NCBI GenBank assembly: GCA_020636375.1
Contig: JACJXZ010000005.1
Coordinates: 496,001-560,000 of the forward strand
From: Lewinellaceae bacterium
GTDB taxonomy: Bacteria > Bacteroidota > Bacteroidia > Chitinophagales > Saprospiraceae
Length of the DNA: 64,000 bases
Direction of reading: 5' to 3'
Shown: positions 41,687-50,858 of the stretch, piece by piece
Layout of the letters: every line of letters starts with the position of its first letter
Numbering within the stretch: position 1 is the first letter of the stretch
Translations under genes and position numbers: made by a program
Notes under the pieces: model-generated
The model's input: the letters and a program-made list of their open reading frames with translations, nothing else
Told to the model about the DNA's origin: nothing
Database searches by the model: none

Positions 41687-44161
41687 TCAAAACTCCCCTC
41701 CTCCCCCGTCCTTCAGGTCATCGTTGTCGATGCGGGTGCGGCGGCGCTGCTGCCGGAAGTCCAGCTTGCCGAAACGGTAGTTGAACGTTATGCCGAAGGA
41801 GCGGAACAGGATGGCGTTGTTGCTGCGCTGGTAGAAATCCGGCCCTTCCAGTTCAGAAGGGAACTCTTTGTAATTGAAGAAGGGCTCGGTGATGTTGATG
41901 CCCAGGCTGGCCCGCTTGCCGAACTCCTTGAGGAAGCCGATGCTCATCAGGGAAAAGGAGGCGTTCTTGCCCTGGATCGTTTGCCGGGGAGCGCGGTAGA
42001 AACCGAACATTTCAAACTTGTAGCCTTTGCCGAAATCGATGGTGGAGTTGACGTTGCCGTTGAACAGCAGCGCCTCGTTGCTGAGCTGCTCGCCGTTCCG
42101 GTTGCTCTCCGTGTTGAAAGTGAACAGGTTGACGCCCCCGCGCAGGGTCCAGATTTTGGCGATGGTGACGGAGCTGAACAGGTTGACGCCGTAGGAATGG
42201 TTCTTCCCGATGTTGAGATAGGTGGTCCGGGAAATGCCGTCTTCGTCCACGTCGAGGAGGAAGCTCTGGATCACATCGTCGGTGAAGCGGTAGAACAGGG
42301 CGGCATTGATGGAAAAGCCTTTGACGAACGCGCCGTAGCTCAGTTCGAACTGATCGGCCAGCTCGGGCGACAGCGTGGGGTTGCCCTCCGAAATGTTGCG
42401 CGGGTCGCTGAGGTCGGCGTACGGGTTGACGAAGAACAGGCTCGGGCGCTGGATGCGGCGCGAATAGCTCAGCTTCAGGGTGGAAAAGTTCTTCAGCTTG
42501 CGGCTCAGGATGATGCTGGGCAAGATGTTGCCGTAGTCGTTGCCGAAGGGCGCCGCGTCGCTGGCGTACTCGCCGGCAATGTCCGTATACTCGTAGCGGG
42601 CGCCGGCCACCAGGCCGTAGTTTTCGCCCATCTTGATGTTGAAGGACAGGTATCCGGCGTAGACGTCCTGGTCGTAGAAAAATTCATCGGACAGGGCCGT
42701 GTTCAGGACGTAGGCCTGCTCGTCCTGGCTGAAAGATTCGTACCGGTAGTCGCTGTTGATGCGGCGGATCACGGCCTTGGCGCCGGTTTCCAGCTTGACG
42801 GCGCCGCCGAAGGGGTGGACGTAATCGCCCTGGAGGGTATATTCGAAGTTGTAACTTTCGTTGCGGTTCTTTTCGTCCAGCGCCAGGCCCGGGTCGTTGC
42901 CTTCCTGGCGGATGGTATTGCGCTGGTTGCCCTGGGCGCCGCTCCACTGGAAAGCAAAGACGAGTTCCTGTTCTTCTTTTTTGAAGGTGCGGCGGTAGTC
43001 CGTCGTCCAGTCGAAGCTGCCCCGCAGGCTGCGGGTATCGTTGAACCGGGTGTAGGCCTGGGCCAGCCCGCTGGCCGGAATCCGGAAGGCAGCGTCGGTG
43101 GTTCCTTCGTTGTTGCTGCCGAAGCCGCCGAAAGTGAGGGAGGAGGACAGGCTGTTGTAGGCGTTGATGTCGTAGAAAGCCCCGACGGAGCCGCGCGGGC
43201 CGTAGCTGTTGCCCCGGGTATCCCCGTCCTGGCTGAGGAGGCGCAGGGTGTCGCCCCGGAAATCTTCCCGGTAGAATTCCGAATAGCCGTCGCGGGGCCA
43301 GGATGCCCAGGAGCTGACCCCGGCGTTGAGGCCGAAGCGGCCGCTGGCCACGCTCAGGTTGAAGCCGCCGCGGTTGATGCGGGTGCCCAGGCTCGAATTG
43401 ACCGAGCCGGTGAAGCCTTCCACGCCCTTCTTTTTGGTGATGATGTTGATGATGCCGGCGGCGCCCTCTCCATCGTATTTGGCGGAAGGGGTCGTGATCA
43501 CCTCTACGCTTTTGATCTGGTCGGCAGGGATGGACCGCAGGGCTTCGCCGGGGTTTTGGGCAAAGAGGGTAGACGGGCGGCCGTTGATGAGAATCTGCAC
43601 GTTCTCCGAACCGCGCAGGGACACGTTGCCGTCGAAGTCGACCGAAAGCAGCGGGGCCTTGCGCAGCACGTCGGTGGCGTCGCCGCCAATGGAAGTGACA
43701 TCCTGGTCGGCGTTGAAAACGATCTTGTCGATGCGGTTCTCGATCAGGGCGCGCTCTTCGGTGACCTCCACGGCGCTGAGGGTGACGTTCTGCGGTTCCA
43801 GGCGGATCTCCCCCAGGTCGGTGTCGGGCTTTTCCAGGGTCAGTTCCACGCCGGGCACCACCCGGGTGGCGTAGCCGATGAAGGAAAGGTGCAGCTCGTA
43901 TTTCCCGTTGCGGACGTCCTGCAGTTTGAAATGGCCCTTTTCGTCGGTGATGCCGCCGGTGGCTTCCTTGCCGCTGCCCGCTGCTTTGAGTACGAGAGTG
44001 GCGAACTCGATCGGCGCTCCCGTCAGGGAATCGATGACTACGCCCGTCACTTTGCCCTTTATGGACGGCCCCTGGGGCTGCCGGTTGCCGTAGGGAGGCT
44101 GCTGGGCAAAGGCAGCGAGCGCCGCGAAGAAGCAGGCAAGGAAGAGTATGTTTTTTTTCAT
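41687..44161 (-). CDS. TonB-dependent receptor, outer membrane beta-barrel family protein
   Basis: 824 residues from the ATG at 44161 (an open frame of 53 more codons upstream lacks a signal peptide at its start). Signal peptide MKKNILFLACFFAALAAFAQ. A CarboxypepD_reg domain (about 35-120: IKGKVTGVVIDSLTGAPIEF, GKYELHLSFIGYATRVVPGV), a plug domain (about 130-230: VEVTEERALIENRIDKIVFN, GNVSLRGSENVQILINGRPS) and an OMP_b-brl_3-type barrel follow. No TonB-box is obvious. Members import or bind glycans, peptides or metal complexes; no substrate genes are adjacent. Confidence 0.88.
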   Translation of the reverse strand: MKKNILFLACFFAALAAFAQQPPYGNRQPQGPSIKGKVTGVVIDSLTGAPIEFATLVLKAAGSGKEATGGITDEKGHFKLQDVRNGKYELHLSFIGYATRVVPGVELTLEKPDTDLGEIRLEPQNVTLSAVEVTEERALIENRIDKIVFNADQDVTSIGGDATDVLRKAPLLSVDFDGNVSLRGSENVQILINGRPSTLFAQNPGEALRSIPADQIKSVEVITTPSAKYDGEGAAGIINIITKKKGVEGFTGSVNSSLGTRINRGGFNLSVASGRFGLNAGVSSWASWPRDGYSEFYREDFRGDTLRLLSQDGDTRGNSYGPRGSVGAFYDINAYNSLSSSLTFGGFGSNNEGTTDAAFRIPASGLAQAYTRFNDTRSLRGSFDWTTDYRRTFKKEEQELVFAFQWSGAQGNQRNTIRQEGNDPGLALDEKNRNESYNFEYTLQGDYVHPFGGAVKLETGAKAVIRRINSDYRYESFSQDEQAYVLNTALSDEFFYDQDVYAGYLSFNIKMGENYGLVAGARYEYTDIAGEYASDAAPFGNDYGNILPSIILSRKLKNFSTLKLSYSRRIQRPSLFFVNPYADLSDPRNISEGNPTLSPELADQFELSYGAFVKGFSINAALFYRFTDDVIQSFLLDVDEDGISRTTYLNIGKNHSYGVNLFSSVTIAKIWTLRGGVNLFTFNTESNRNGEQLSNEALLFNGNVNSTIDFGKGYKFEMFGFYRAPRQTIQGKNASFSLMSIGFLKEFGKRASLGINITEPFFNYKEFPSELEGPDFYQRSNNAILFRSFGITFNYRFGKLDFRQQRRRTRIDNDDLKDGGGGEF

Positions 44162-44324
44162 TTTTTGTGCTTTCGTATCCTGGCGCCGGGGGCCGGCCCT
44201 GAAGTATTCTATCCGGAATGAAATGCAAAGGTGGGGAAAATGTTTCTTAAATTGGCAACAGAAATACCGGACGAGCCCTTGCCGGAAAGCGCACCGGGCC
44301 GGGCCGGCGACAAAAGCCACGACG

Positions 44325-45041
44325 ATGAAGAAGCTGCTGCTCCCGTTCTACCTGTTGCTGTCCCTGCTCAACCTCTACGGCGAATACAGCCGCTCCGAAG
44401 CGCTCATCTTCGCCAGCAAGCCTTTGCTGCTGACGGTACTGGCGCTCTGGTTCTACCTGCAGCTGCGCCCCCTGCGGGCCCGTTTTCCCCGCTTGCTCCT
44501 GGCAGGGCTGATCTTTTCCATCGGCGGCGATGTGCTGCTGATGCTGGTGGAGAACGGGCCGAAAGACGAGCGTTTCTTCCTCTTGGGCCTGGGCAGTTTC
44601 CTGCTGGCGCAGCTGAGCTACCTGCTGGGTTTCCTGAACTACCCCGGAGCGCGGCGGGGGCTCCTGGCCCGGTCGCCCTGGCGCGCCTGGCCGTTTGCCC
44701 TCTTCCTCACCGGAATACTGGGGCTGCTCTGGCCGGGCATCCCCGGGCCGATGCGGGCACCGGTGGCGGTGTACGCCTGCGCCATCACCGGCATGGCGAC
44801 GGCGGCGCTCAACCTGCGGCCCCTGCTGAAGCGGGAGGTCTTCCTCGGCCTGATGGCCGGCATCATCCTGTTCCTCCTTTCCGACAGCCTGATCGCCCTG
44901 AACAAATTCCGGGCGGATGCCGTAGCCATTCCCTACGCGCGCCTGCTCATCATGGCTACCTACCTGCTGGGGCAGTACTGGATAGCGCGGAACGCGGCGG
45001 CGGCATGGGAAGGCAAGGCGGCAGTAAATGTACGGTTTTAG
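44325..45041 (+). CDS. YhhN/TMEM86-family membrane protein (lysoplasmalogenase-like)
   Basis: 238 residues from the ATG at 44325. About eight hydrophobic spans, in the family's usual order: EALIFASKPLLLTVLALWFY, AGLIFSIGGDVLLMLVENGP, FFLLGLGSFLLAQLSYLLGF, and AGIILFLLSDSLIALNKF, containing the conserved acidic motifs (GGDVLL; SDSLIA). Characterised relatives hydrolyse lysoplasmalogen; whether this one does is unknown. Divergent from the TonB receptor, 163 bp apart. Confidence 0.88.
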   Translation: MKKLLLPFYLLLSLLNLYGEYSRSEALIFASKPLLLTVLALWFYLQLRPLRARFPRLLLAGLIFSIGGDVLLMLVENGPKDERFFLLGLGSFLLAQLSYLLGFLNYPGARRGLLARSPWRAWPFALFLTGILGLLWPGIPGPMRAPVAVYACAITGMATAALNLRPLLKREVFLGLMAGIILFLLSDSLIALNKFRADAVAIPYARLLIMATYLLGQYWIARNAAAAWEGKAAVNVRF

Positions 45042-45148
45042 GCACTGGCTTAATTCCGGCTGCGGCCTGTTCCCTGTCGGAGTTGTCTAACCCCAAAACG
45101 AACCCGTTGTTCCCGGCCGGCCCGGCAACGGGCCTAAATCCAAATCTG

Positions 45149-46390
45149 ATGCGCAGTTTTACCCTTTTCATTCTGATCGCGGCCGTCATGATTTCCCGGC
45201 AGCTTCCGGCCCAGTGGGCTAATGTGCCCTCCATTCCCGCAGCTGATATTTTTGCCCTGACAGCCGGTCCGGAAGCCTGGTTCGCCGCGACAGATAACCT
45301 GGTGTTCGCAAGCAGCAATGGCGGGGAAACCTGGACGGAACTGCCCGCCTCGCCTTTTCCGGGCGGAGGGCTCAATGCCTTGTACAGCGACGGCACGGCG
45401 CTCTACGCCGGCGCGCTGAACGGCGGCGTCGCCCGGAGTTTCGACGGCGGCCAGAACTGGCAAAGCCTCACCACCGGGCTGACAGCTCCGGGCGCCCGCA
45501 GCGTTCACTGTTTCCTCGCCCGGGGAGATTCCTTATTGATCGGTACGGAAGGCGGCGCCTATTTCATCCGGAAAAGCCAAGCCTCGCCTCCGTGGCAGGG
45601 CTTCAATGAGGGCCTGGCGTTCAACCTTTCCTACACGATCAATGCCCTGGCATTCACCGGCACGGCTTTCCTGGCCGGCGCGGGGGCAAACGGGCACCTT
45701 TACCGGCGCGGGTTGGATGACGGCGCCTGGGCGCCCATCCCCATAGCCGATCCTTTTGTCAGCGACCTGACCGCCCAGTCCTTCCTCCTGCTTCCCGGCA
45801 AAGCCTATGCCGGCACCCAACTGGGCCTGTTCCGGAGCGTCGACGACGGCCGGAACTGGCAGCGGGTGTCCGCCAACCAGGGGGCGGTGTCCCAGATGCT
45901 TATTTTTGAAAAGAATGACGTGCTGCTTTCCGTCATCAACCGCCTGACCTATTCCGAACTCTACGCCTCCGGCAATGAAGGGGCTTCCTGGACCCTGCTG
46001 GGCAACTTCCCGGCCAACTTCATCTACGGCCTTCAGGCTTCGGGCGACCGCCTTTATATGGCCTGTAGTGCCGGCCTGCTGTGGGCGCCACTGGACATCA
46101 TCAGCGAAACAACCGGACCCGGACAGCCGGCAACGAACCACATTCAGGCTGTTTTCCCGAACCCGGCAAGCAGCCGGGCAACAGTGGCCGTTCACCTGGA
46201 AAAAGGCCAGGCCGTCCGGATCGGATTGTTCGACAGCTCCGGGCGGATGTTGCAGGGCATGGTTTCCGGCTATTACCCGCCCGGGCAGCACGATATCGAT
46301 ATCGACCTGGAGGGCTTGCCGGGCGGCGCGCACGTACTGAGGTGTTGGTTTGGAGAGGTGCAGGAAAGCCGGTTGCTGGTTGTGAGGTAG
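45149..46390 (+). CDS. secreted beta-propeller-like protein with type IX (type A) sorting domain
   Basis: 413 residues from the ATG at 45149; the frame is open far upstream but overlaps the YhhN gene in another frame, so that part is rejected. Signal peptide MRSFTLFILIAAVMISRQLPA. Repeats of the sialidase/YCF48-like type: NLVFASSNGGETWTELPASP, GGVARSFDGGQNWQSLTTGL, LGLFRSVDDGRNWQRVSANQ, LYASGNEGASWTLLGNFPAN. C-terminal sorting domain: VFPNPASSRATVAVHLEKGQ, IGLFDSSGRMLQGMVSG, GGAHVLRCWFGE. Likely secreted; function unknown. Confidence 0.85.
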   Translation: MRSFTLFILIAAVMISRQLPAQWANVPSIPAADIFALTAGPEAWFAATDNLVFASSNGGETWTELPASPFPGGGLNALYSDGTALYAGALNGGVARSFDGGQNWQSLTTGLTAPGARSVHCFLARGDSLLIGTEGGAYFIRKSQASPPWQGFNEGLAFNLSYTINALAFTGTAFLAGAGANGHLYRRGLDDGAWAPIPIADPFVSDLTAQSFLLLPGKAYAGTQLGLFRSVDDGRNWQRVSANQGAVSQMLIFEKNDVLLSVINRLTYSELYASGNEGASWTLLGNFPANFIYGLQASGDRLYMACSAGLLWAPLDIISETTGPGQPATNHIQAVFPNPASSRATVAVHLEKGQAVRIGLFDSSGRMLQGMVSGYYPPGQHDIDIDLEGLPGGAHVLRCWFGEVQESRLLVVR

Positions 46391-46421
46391 TAGCTGGTCA
46401 TTTTATCCTGCCGAAAACTTA

Positions 46422-46539
46422 AAGATGCAGGCTACCCGTCTAAGGCTGGACACTCCATGCCTCCTGCACACGCTTGGCCTCGACTCCGCTCGGCTTTCCC
46501 CTTTCTGCTGTCCAACCTTAGACGGGTAGCCAAGATGCA
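46422..46539. mobile_element. 102-bp palindromic element with 8-bp target duplication
   Basis: The element (46430-46531) has 23-bp ends starting GGCTACCCGTCTAAGG with one mismatch, and is flanked by AAGATGCA on both sides (46422-46429 and 46532-46539). The interior has no open frame. A second complete member is at 54434-54603 and a solo end at 40005. Confidence 0.85.
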
Positions 46540-46635
46540 CAAAAAAGAGTTGGCGTTCAAGATAATCCCCTACTCCTCCGCATAAACCTCCGGCCGTTGC
46601 CTGCCTTGCCGAAACGGACGAATGTGAAGTTATTT

Positions 46636-46814
46636 GTAACTATTTAGCAGCCCTCCGCTTTTTAGCCACGAAGACACAAAAATTTATCCGGCTGAACAGA
46701 CGGACTCTAAGATTGCACCAAGCCGATGCCCGATAGCTATCGGCATCGGCTTGGTGCGATCTTGGTGTCTTCGTGTCTTCGTGGCAAAGGCATCAGGCCC
46801 ACCTAAATAGTTAC
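46636..46814. mobile_element. 179-bp element with GTAACTATTTAG ends
   Basis: Ends GTAACTATTTAG and CTAAATAGTTAC. Inside, arms TAGCCACGAAGACACA and GTGTCTTCGTGGCA flank a perfect long hairpin (about 46712-46757; stem CACCAAGCCGATGCC and beyond). No clear target duplication. A bare hairpin with related ends is at 47461-47496. Confidence 0.7.
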
Positions 46815-46882
46815 GCAAATCCGGCAATTTTTATAAGATTTAACGCCCCTGCAGACCAAAGGCTTAACTTGGCCCTAAAAAC

Positions 46883-47401
46883 ATGCGAGTTCTTGTAAGT
46901 ATCACCCTGTTGTTCCTGGCCCAGGCCTTATCAGCACAAAACCAGCAACCCTGCGGCACGGAAGCCCACCGGCAGTTCGACTTCTGGATCGGCGAGTGGG
47001 CCGTTTACAAAACCGGGACCGACACCCTGGCCGGGCGCAATGCCGTCCGCCAGATCCTCGGCTCCTGTGTCATCGAAGAGAACTGGACGAGCGCTTCCGG
47101 CTGGCAGGGCAAAAGCTTCAATACCTACAACCCCGTCGATTCTGCCTGGAACCAGGTGTGGGTCGACCAGTCGGGCGCCACCTACCACTTCTCCGGGAGG
47201 CGGGAGGGAAATGTTATGCAGCTGTATGGCGAAACGACAACTCAAAAGGACGAAGCCCTCTTGTTTGACATGGCCTACCATCACGATCCGGAAAAGGATA
47301 CCGTCCGCCAGGTATGGAAAATGTCCAAGGATAAGGGGGAAAACTGGCAGGTTGTATTTGATGGGACTTATGTGAGGGGGGAAGAGGAGCTAAGAGAGTA
47401 G
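46883..47401 (+). CDS. secreted DUF1579-like protein
   Basis: 172 residues. Signal peptide MRVLVSITLLFLAQALSAQ. The mature part begins CGTEAHRQFDFWIGEWAVY, then WTSASGWQGKSFNTYNPVDS, VWVDQSGATYHFSGRREGNV and VRQVWKMSKDKGENWQVVFD, a calycin-like pattern of the DUF1579 group. Probably a periplasmic binding barrel. Function unknown. Isolated between two palindromic elements. Confidence 0.75.
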   Translation: MRVLVSITLLFLAQALSAQNQQPCGTEAHRQFDFWIGEWAVYKTGTDTLAGRNAVRQILGSCVIEENWTSASGWQGKSFNTYNPVDSAWNQVWVDQSGATYHFSGRREGNVMQLYGETTTQKDEALLFDMAYHHDPEKDTVRQVWKMSKDKGENWQVVFDGTYVRGEEELRE

Positions 47402-47460
47402 GTTTAGGGACAAGTTGGAATCGCAATGTTCTGTGATAAAAGTCATTGTCAAATTTTAAC

Positions 47461-47496
47461 GTAACTATTCAGCACGCCTGCGTGCTGAATAGTTAC
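47461..47496. repeat. perfect hairpin with GTAACTATTCAGCACGC arms
   Basis: 17-bp perfect arms around CT. The arms resemble the ends of the 46636-46814 element and it could be a minimal relative. It may also act as a terminator of the preceding gene, although no T-run follows. Confidence 0.75.
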
Positions 47497-47551
47497 CATT
47501 TTTGATGATAAAACTGGCCCTCTTCATTTTGTTATAACTTTGTTGGGAGCA

Positions 47552-47833
47552 ATGTTTCCAGTTGTGATCTTTGGCTATTTTTGGGATAGTATTATTGTTG
47601 CAATATCTATAGCCTTCGCAGGGAAGTTCAGTGATAGTTTCATGCTTTTTGTTTATTACCTTTTAACGCTTCTGATGTTAATTGGTTTAAGCATAGCAGT
47701 ACTAGCATCGGTACTTTATTTAACTTCAATGGGAGGAAGGTGGACAGTAATATATTTTGCAATTGTGCTTGGGACATTTTTCAGTATTTTAAGTCGGGAT
47801 AATAGTGTAAAAGTTTCAGATATGTATGGGTAA
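47552..47833 (+). CDS. small AT-rich membrane protein
   Basis: 93 residues from the ATG at 47552. Three hydrophobic segments (FPVVIFGYFWDSIIVAISIA, FMLFVYYLLTLLMLIGLSIA, WTVIYFAIVLGTFFSILS). Markedly lower GC than its neighbours, which suggests recent acquisition or relaxed constraint. No family recognised. It may be a fragment of a larger membrane protein. Confidence 0.5.
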   Translation: MFPVVIFGYFWDSIIVAISIAFAGKFSDSFMLFVYYLLTLLMLIGLSIAVLASVLYLTSMGGRWTVIYFAIVLGTFFSILSRDNSVKVSDMYG

Positions 47834-47867
47834 TGCCCCCTGTAGTGTGATTAACATTCATGTATCG

Positions 47868-47965
47868 CCACAAAAAATTGCCCGGCTCTTTGAGCCGGAC
47901 ACAAAGGCACCAAATCCGTACTAAATTTAGTGCGGATTTGGTGTTTTAGTGCTTTCGTGGCATCT
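47868..47965. repeat. palindromic repeat with CACCAAATCCG hairpin
   Basis: A hairpin at about 47906-47945 (CACCAAATCCGtACTAAATTTAGTgCGGATTTGG) is set between cgccacaaaa and cgtggcatc arms. Half of it (agtgcggatttggtg) recurs at about 57919-57934. Confidence 0.65.
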
Positions 47966-48032
47966 TTTCGCCACGTGCGGACCTTACATGAGAAACTGCT
48001 GATTTGTAAATTTATACTCATCCATCCCCCCC

Positions 48033-50582
48033 TCACATCATCACCATCTTGCCCGTAAACTGCTGCCCCCCGCACCGGAGTTCGTAGAAATAAACCCCTT
48101 TCGGCATCCGCTTGCCGGCCTCATTGGCCCCATCCCACCGGGCCAGATAGGTGCCGGGCGGCAAATCGGCGTCCATCAGTTTTCTGACGGCCTGCCCGTC
48201 GGCGTTGTATACGGTCAGGACAGCAGGCATGCGCCCCTTTCCATAAGGAACGGTGAAACGGATAACCGCCGATCGGGAGAACGGGTTGGGGAAACACTCG
48301 GCGGTAATCTTAGCCTCTTTGGCAGCCCCCGGCTCTTCCGTCCCGGTCCAGATCAGCCCGCCTTCGCCCTTCGACGCTCCGTTCACGTCGGCCATATAGA
48401 CGTTCACCCAGTCGGGCCGGCCGGCAAGCTGCAGATAGCTCTCTGCCCATTCCTCATCGGTCAGCCGCAGGAAATCGTCGGTAGTGTATTCATAGTAACT
48501 CGCCACCGGGCCGGCAAAGGCCGCCAGCTCGCCGTCGCTGGTAGGGGCTACGACAATCGCCAGGTCGGCCGGGCCGGTGCCGGCATGGGCCACCCACCCC
48601 TGCAGGCTGCCGGCACAGTCGCTGGGGATGGTGTGGAAATCTGCCACCAGGTAATCGGGGTCAGGCGAAATGGGAGTCGGCTCATAACCGGGGCCGTAGA
48701 GCAGCTTCAGGTACCAGCCGTCGAGCACGCCATACAGGTCAGTGCGGAACAGGACTTCTTGGAGGAACACCTGCTCGGCCCCATCCAGCGGAACGCCCAT
48801 TAGTTCCTTTTCGGCGATGGCAGCCAACTGATCTGTGATCTCCTGCAACAGGCTGAAGTAGGCCAGGATATCACCCTGCAGGTCCGGGTCGCTGAAGGTG
48901 ATGCCGGCAAATTTATCCTGTGCCCGGGCCGCCAGCTCGTTCAGGTTGCGGAACGCCTGAGGGATAGGCTCTACATAACCGGCGGGATAGGAGCAGACGA
49001 TGACGTCGGTGTAGGACTGCTTGGCGTACAGCAGGTGGTCGTGGCGCAGCTCCGTCCAGGAGGCCAGCTGCGTGTTCATCTTTTGCTGCCACCAGGCACC
49101 GGTCTGCATGAACCGGGGCAAACCTTCCCGCTCCTGCGGAGGGTTCAGGGCGCGGATGGCGTTCAGCCACATGGCGTGCACGGTGCTGTTCCAAAATGTA
49201 TCGTCGTAGGAGTCGGCCAGATAGCGGAGTGCAGCCAGGTTGGAGGCGTAGTGGTACTCCTCCAGTTCTGGCAGCAGCAGCTGGGCCGCCGGGTCGTTGC
49301 CCAGGGCGAAGAGGATGTCGAGGGTGGACGGGAAGAGCCGGCAAATCCGCTCGCCCTGGTATTCGATCTTGGAGTACACTACGTTGCCGGCAATATAGGA
49401 ATCGAGAATGAAGCGCTGCCCGAACAGCATGAAGGCAGCCGCCGGCTGCAGGCTTTCGCCGGAGAAGGGATCCTGCGCCAGCACCTGGGAGTTGATGTGC
49501 TGCATGCCGATGTTCCGGCTCGCCAGGGAATCCTGGAAGGCGGCCAGGGCCTGGCTGTCCAGCAGCTGAGCGGCGTTTTCCAGTTCTACAGACTGGAGGA
49601 AGGCCCGGAGGTGGGCCGGCGAGGCGTTGTCCTGCTCTCCGACCAGGAAGGACAGGATGTCTTCCGTTTTTTCGAACAGCCCGTAGGTATCGGAAAGCTC
49701 CATCAGTTCCATCAAAAGCACCGCATCGATGGCCTGCCGCTGGATGTCTTCATCGGTTTGAGGGGGGCAGCCCAGAGGGGCGGCAACCGGTTTGCGGAGG
49801 TATATCTCTATCCTGCCCAGCCACATCATGGCCCGGAAGTAACGGCTCAGATCCTCATCCTCGGCGTAGTGGCCTCGGGGCCGGAACTGGCTGAAGTCGA
49901 TCTGCTTGCAGGTTTCGGAGAAGAAGGGGTAAGGCGCCAGCTGTTCGGCGGCGATCAGGCCGAGGATCTCTTCCACGACGGCCTGGTTTTCGCTGTACAG
50001 GGGGCTGATGTTCTCCCCCAGCAGCCGGCGGGGCACGGTGAGGTATACGTCCACGTCCCGGAGCATGGTGGCCATCTGTCCTTCTCCGGCATACTGGCTG
50101 GCCAGGGCCTGCAGTTGCTGGTGCATGTCCGTGAGCAGTTCAGAAACCATTTGCATCAGCACGCCCTGCTCGATCTGCTTCAGGAGCGCTACGTAATAAA
50201 AGTGGAAAGCGTGCAGGATGGCGTCGGTGGAGACGAACACCGGCAGGTCTTTTTGCCAGACGTCGAGGAACTGCCAGATGAAGGCGCTCTGCCGCAGGCG
50301 TTCGGTGACCAGGAAGCCGTGCTTGTCCAGCAGGGCTTTCTCGTATGCGGTTAAGGCGTATTTTTCGTCGATCAGATCGTGGTACAATGCCGCGTCCCAG
50401 GAGATGCCCGCTTCGGCCAGGAAGGGTTCTGCCGGGTGGAGGTTCAGCAGTTCGTCCGCCTCCATGTTTTTATGGTCCTGAAGGAACTGGTGGTAAGCGC
50501 CCAGGTCGAAATCCGGGGCTTGCGGGTAGAGCTGGAAAGTAAGGATCAGGATAAAGGATACAAGCGTAAGGATCTGTTTCAT
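48033..50582 (-). CDS. secreted DUF3160 protein with type IX (type A) sorting domain
   Basis: 849 residues from the ATG at 50582 (69 further open codons upstream have no signal). Signal peptide MKQILTLVSFILILTFQLYP. The DUF3160 domain fills most of the chain (LPVFVSTDAILHAFHFYYVA, YFRAMMWLGRIEIYLRKPVA, FILDSYIAGNVVYSKIEYQG). The C-terminal about 95 residues have CFPNPFSRSAVIRFTVPYGK and WDGANEAGKRMPKGVYFYEL, a FlgD/type A sorting pattern. It should be exported through type IX; function of DUF3160 is not known. Confidence 0.87.
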   Translation of the reverse strand: MKQILTLVSFILILTFQLYPQAPDFDLGAYHQFLQDHKNMEADELLNLHPAEPFLAEAGISWDAALYHDLIDEKYALTAYEKALLDKHGFLVTERLRQSAFIWQFLDVWQKDLPVFVSTDAILHAFHFYYVALLKQIEQGVLMQMVSELLTDMHQQLQALASQYAGEGQMATMLRDVDVYLTVPRRLLGENISPLYSENQAVVEEILGLIAAEQLAPYPFFSETCKQIDFSQFRPRGHYAEDEDLSRYFRAMMWLGRIEIYLRKPVAAPLGCPPQTDEDIQRQAIDAVLLMELMELSDTYGLFEKTEDILSFLVGEQDNASPAHLRAFLQSVELENAAQLLDSQALAAFQDSLASRNIGMQHINSQVLAQDPFSGESLQPAAAFMLFGQRFILDSYIAGNVVYSKIEYQGERICRLFPSTLDILFALGNDPAAQLLLPELEEYHYASNLAALRYLADSYDDTFWNSTVHAMWLNAIRALNPPQEREGLPRFMQTGAWWQQKMNTQLASWTELRHDHLLYAKQSYTDVIVCSYPAGYVEPIPQAFRNLNELAARAQDKFAGITFSDPDLQGDILAYFSLLQEITDQLAAIAEKELMGVPLDGAEQVFLQEVLFRTDLYGVLDGWYLKLLYGPGYEPTPISPDPDYLVADFHTIPSDCAGSLQGWVAHAGTGPADLAIVVAPTSDGELAAFAGPVASYYEYTTDDFLRLTDEEWAESYLQLAGRPDWVNVYMADVNGASKGEGGLIWTGTEEPGAAKEAKITAECFPNPFSRSAVIRFTVPYGKGRMPAVLTVYNADGQAVRKLMDADLPPGTYLARWDGANEAGKRMPKGVYFYELRCGGQQFTGKMVMM

Positions 50583-50831
50583 GATAGCGCGGTTTTGGGA
50601 GTCAGGAAAAATGATGGCGTCAGGATAACCTGTATAAGTTAGCATTTGCCTGCCGGTTTGGCAATGACAATCATCAGGAACTGGCGGGGGGGGGCGGAGG
50701 AATTGGGGGGATTGTTGGGAGGGCGACAAATGGGGGAGGGCAGTGTTCGTCAATTGGTTGATGCAGTGGTGGGTTGCTCTGCACACCATCGTATAAACTT
50801 AAAAAAAGTTTTAAAGATGTGATTTTTTCAC

Positions 50832-50839
50832 TATTTTTG
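50832..50839 (+). promoter_or_regulatory. -7 box candidate (TATTTTTG) for the RloA/RloB operon
   Basis: TATTTTTG, 19 bp before the ATG at 50859, in AT-rich DNA. The -33 box is unclear (tttta about 20 bp upstream). Confidence 0.5.
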
Positions 50840-50858
50840 TAAGCAAAACACCAATCAT

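Noticed and set aside
41981..44228. 746-codon (plus) and 514-codon (minus) open frames
   Set aside because: Shadows of the TonB-dependent receptor; no motif, biased composition.
44231..45148. 306-codon upstream extension of the sorted beta-propeller-like protein
   Set aside because: Overlaps the well-supported YhhN gene in another frame; the signal peptide begins at 45149.
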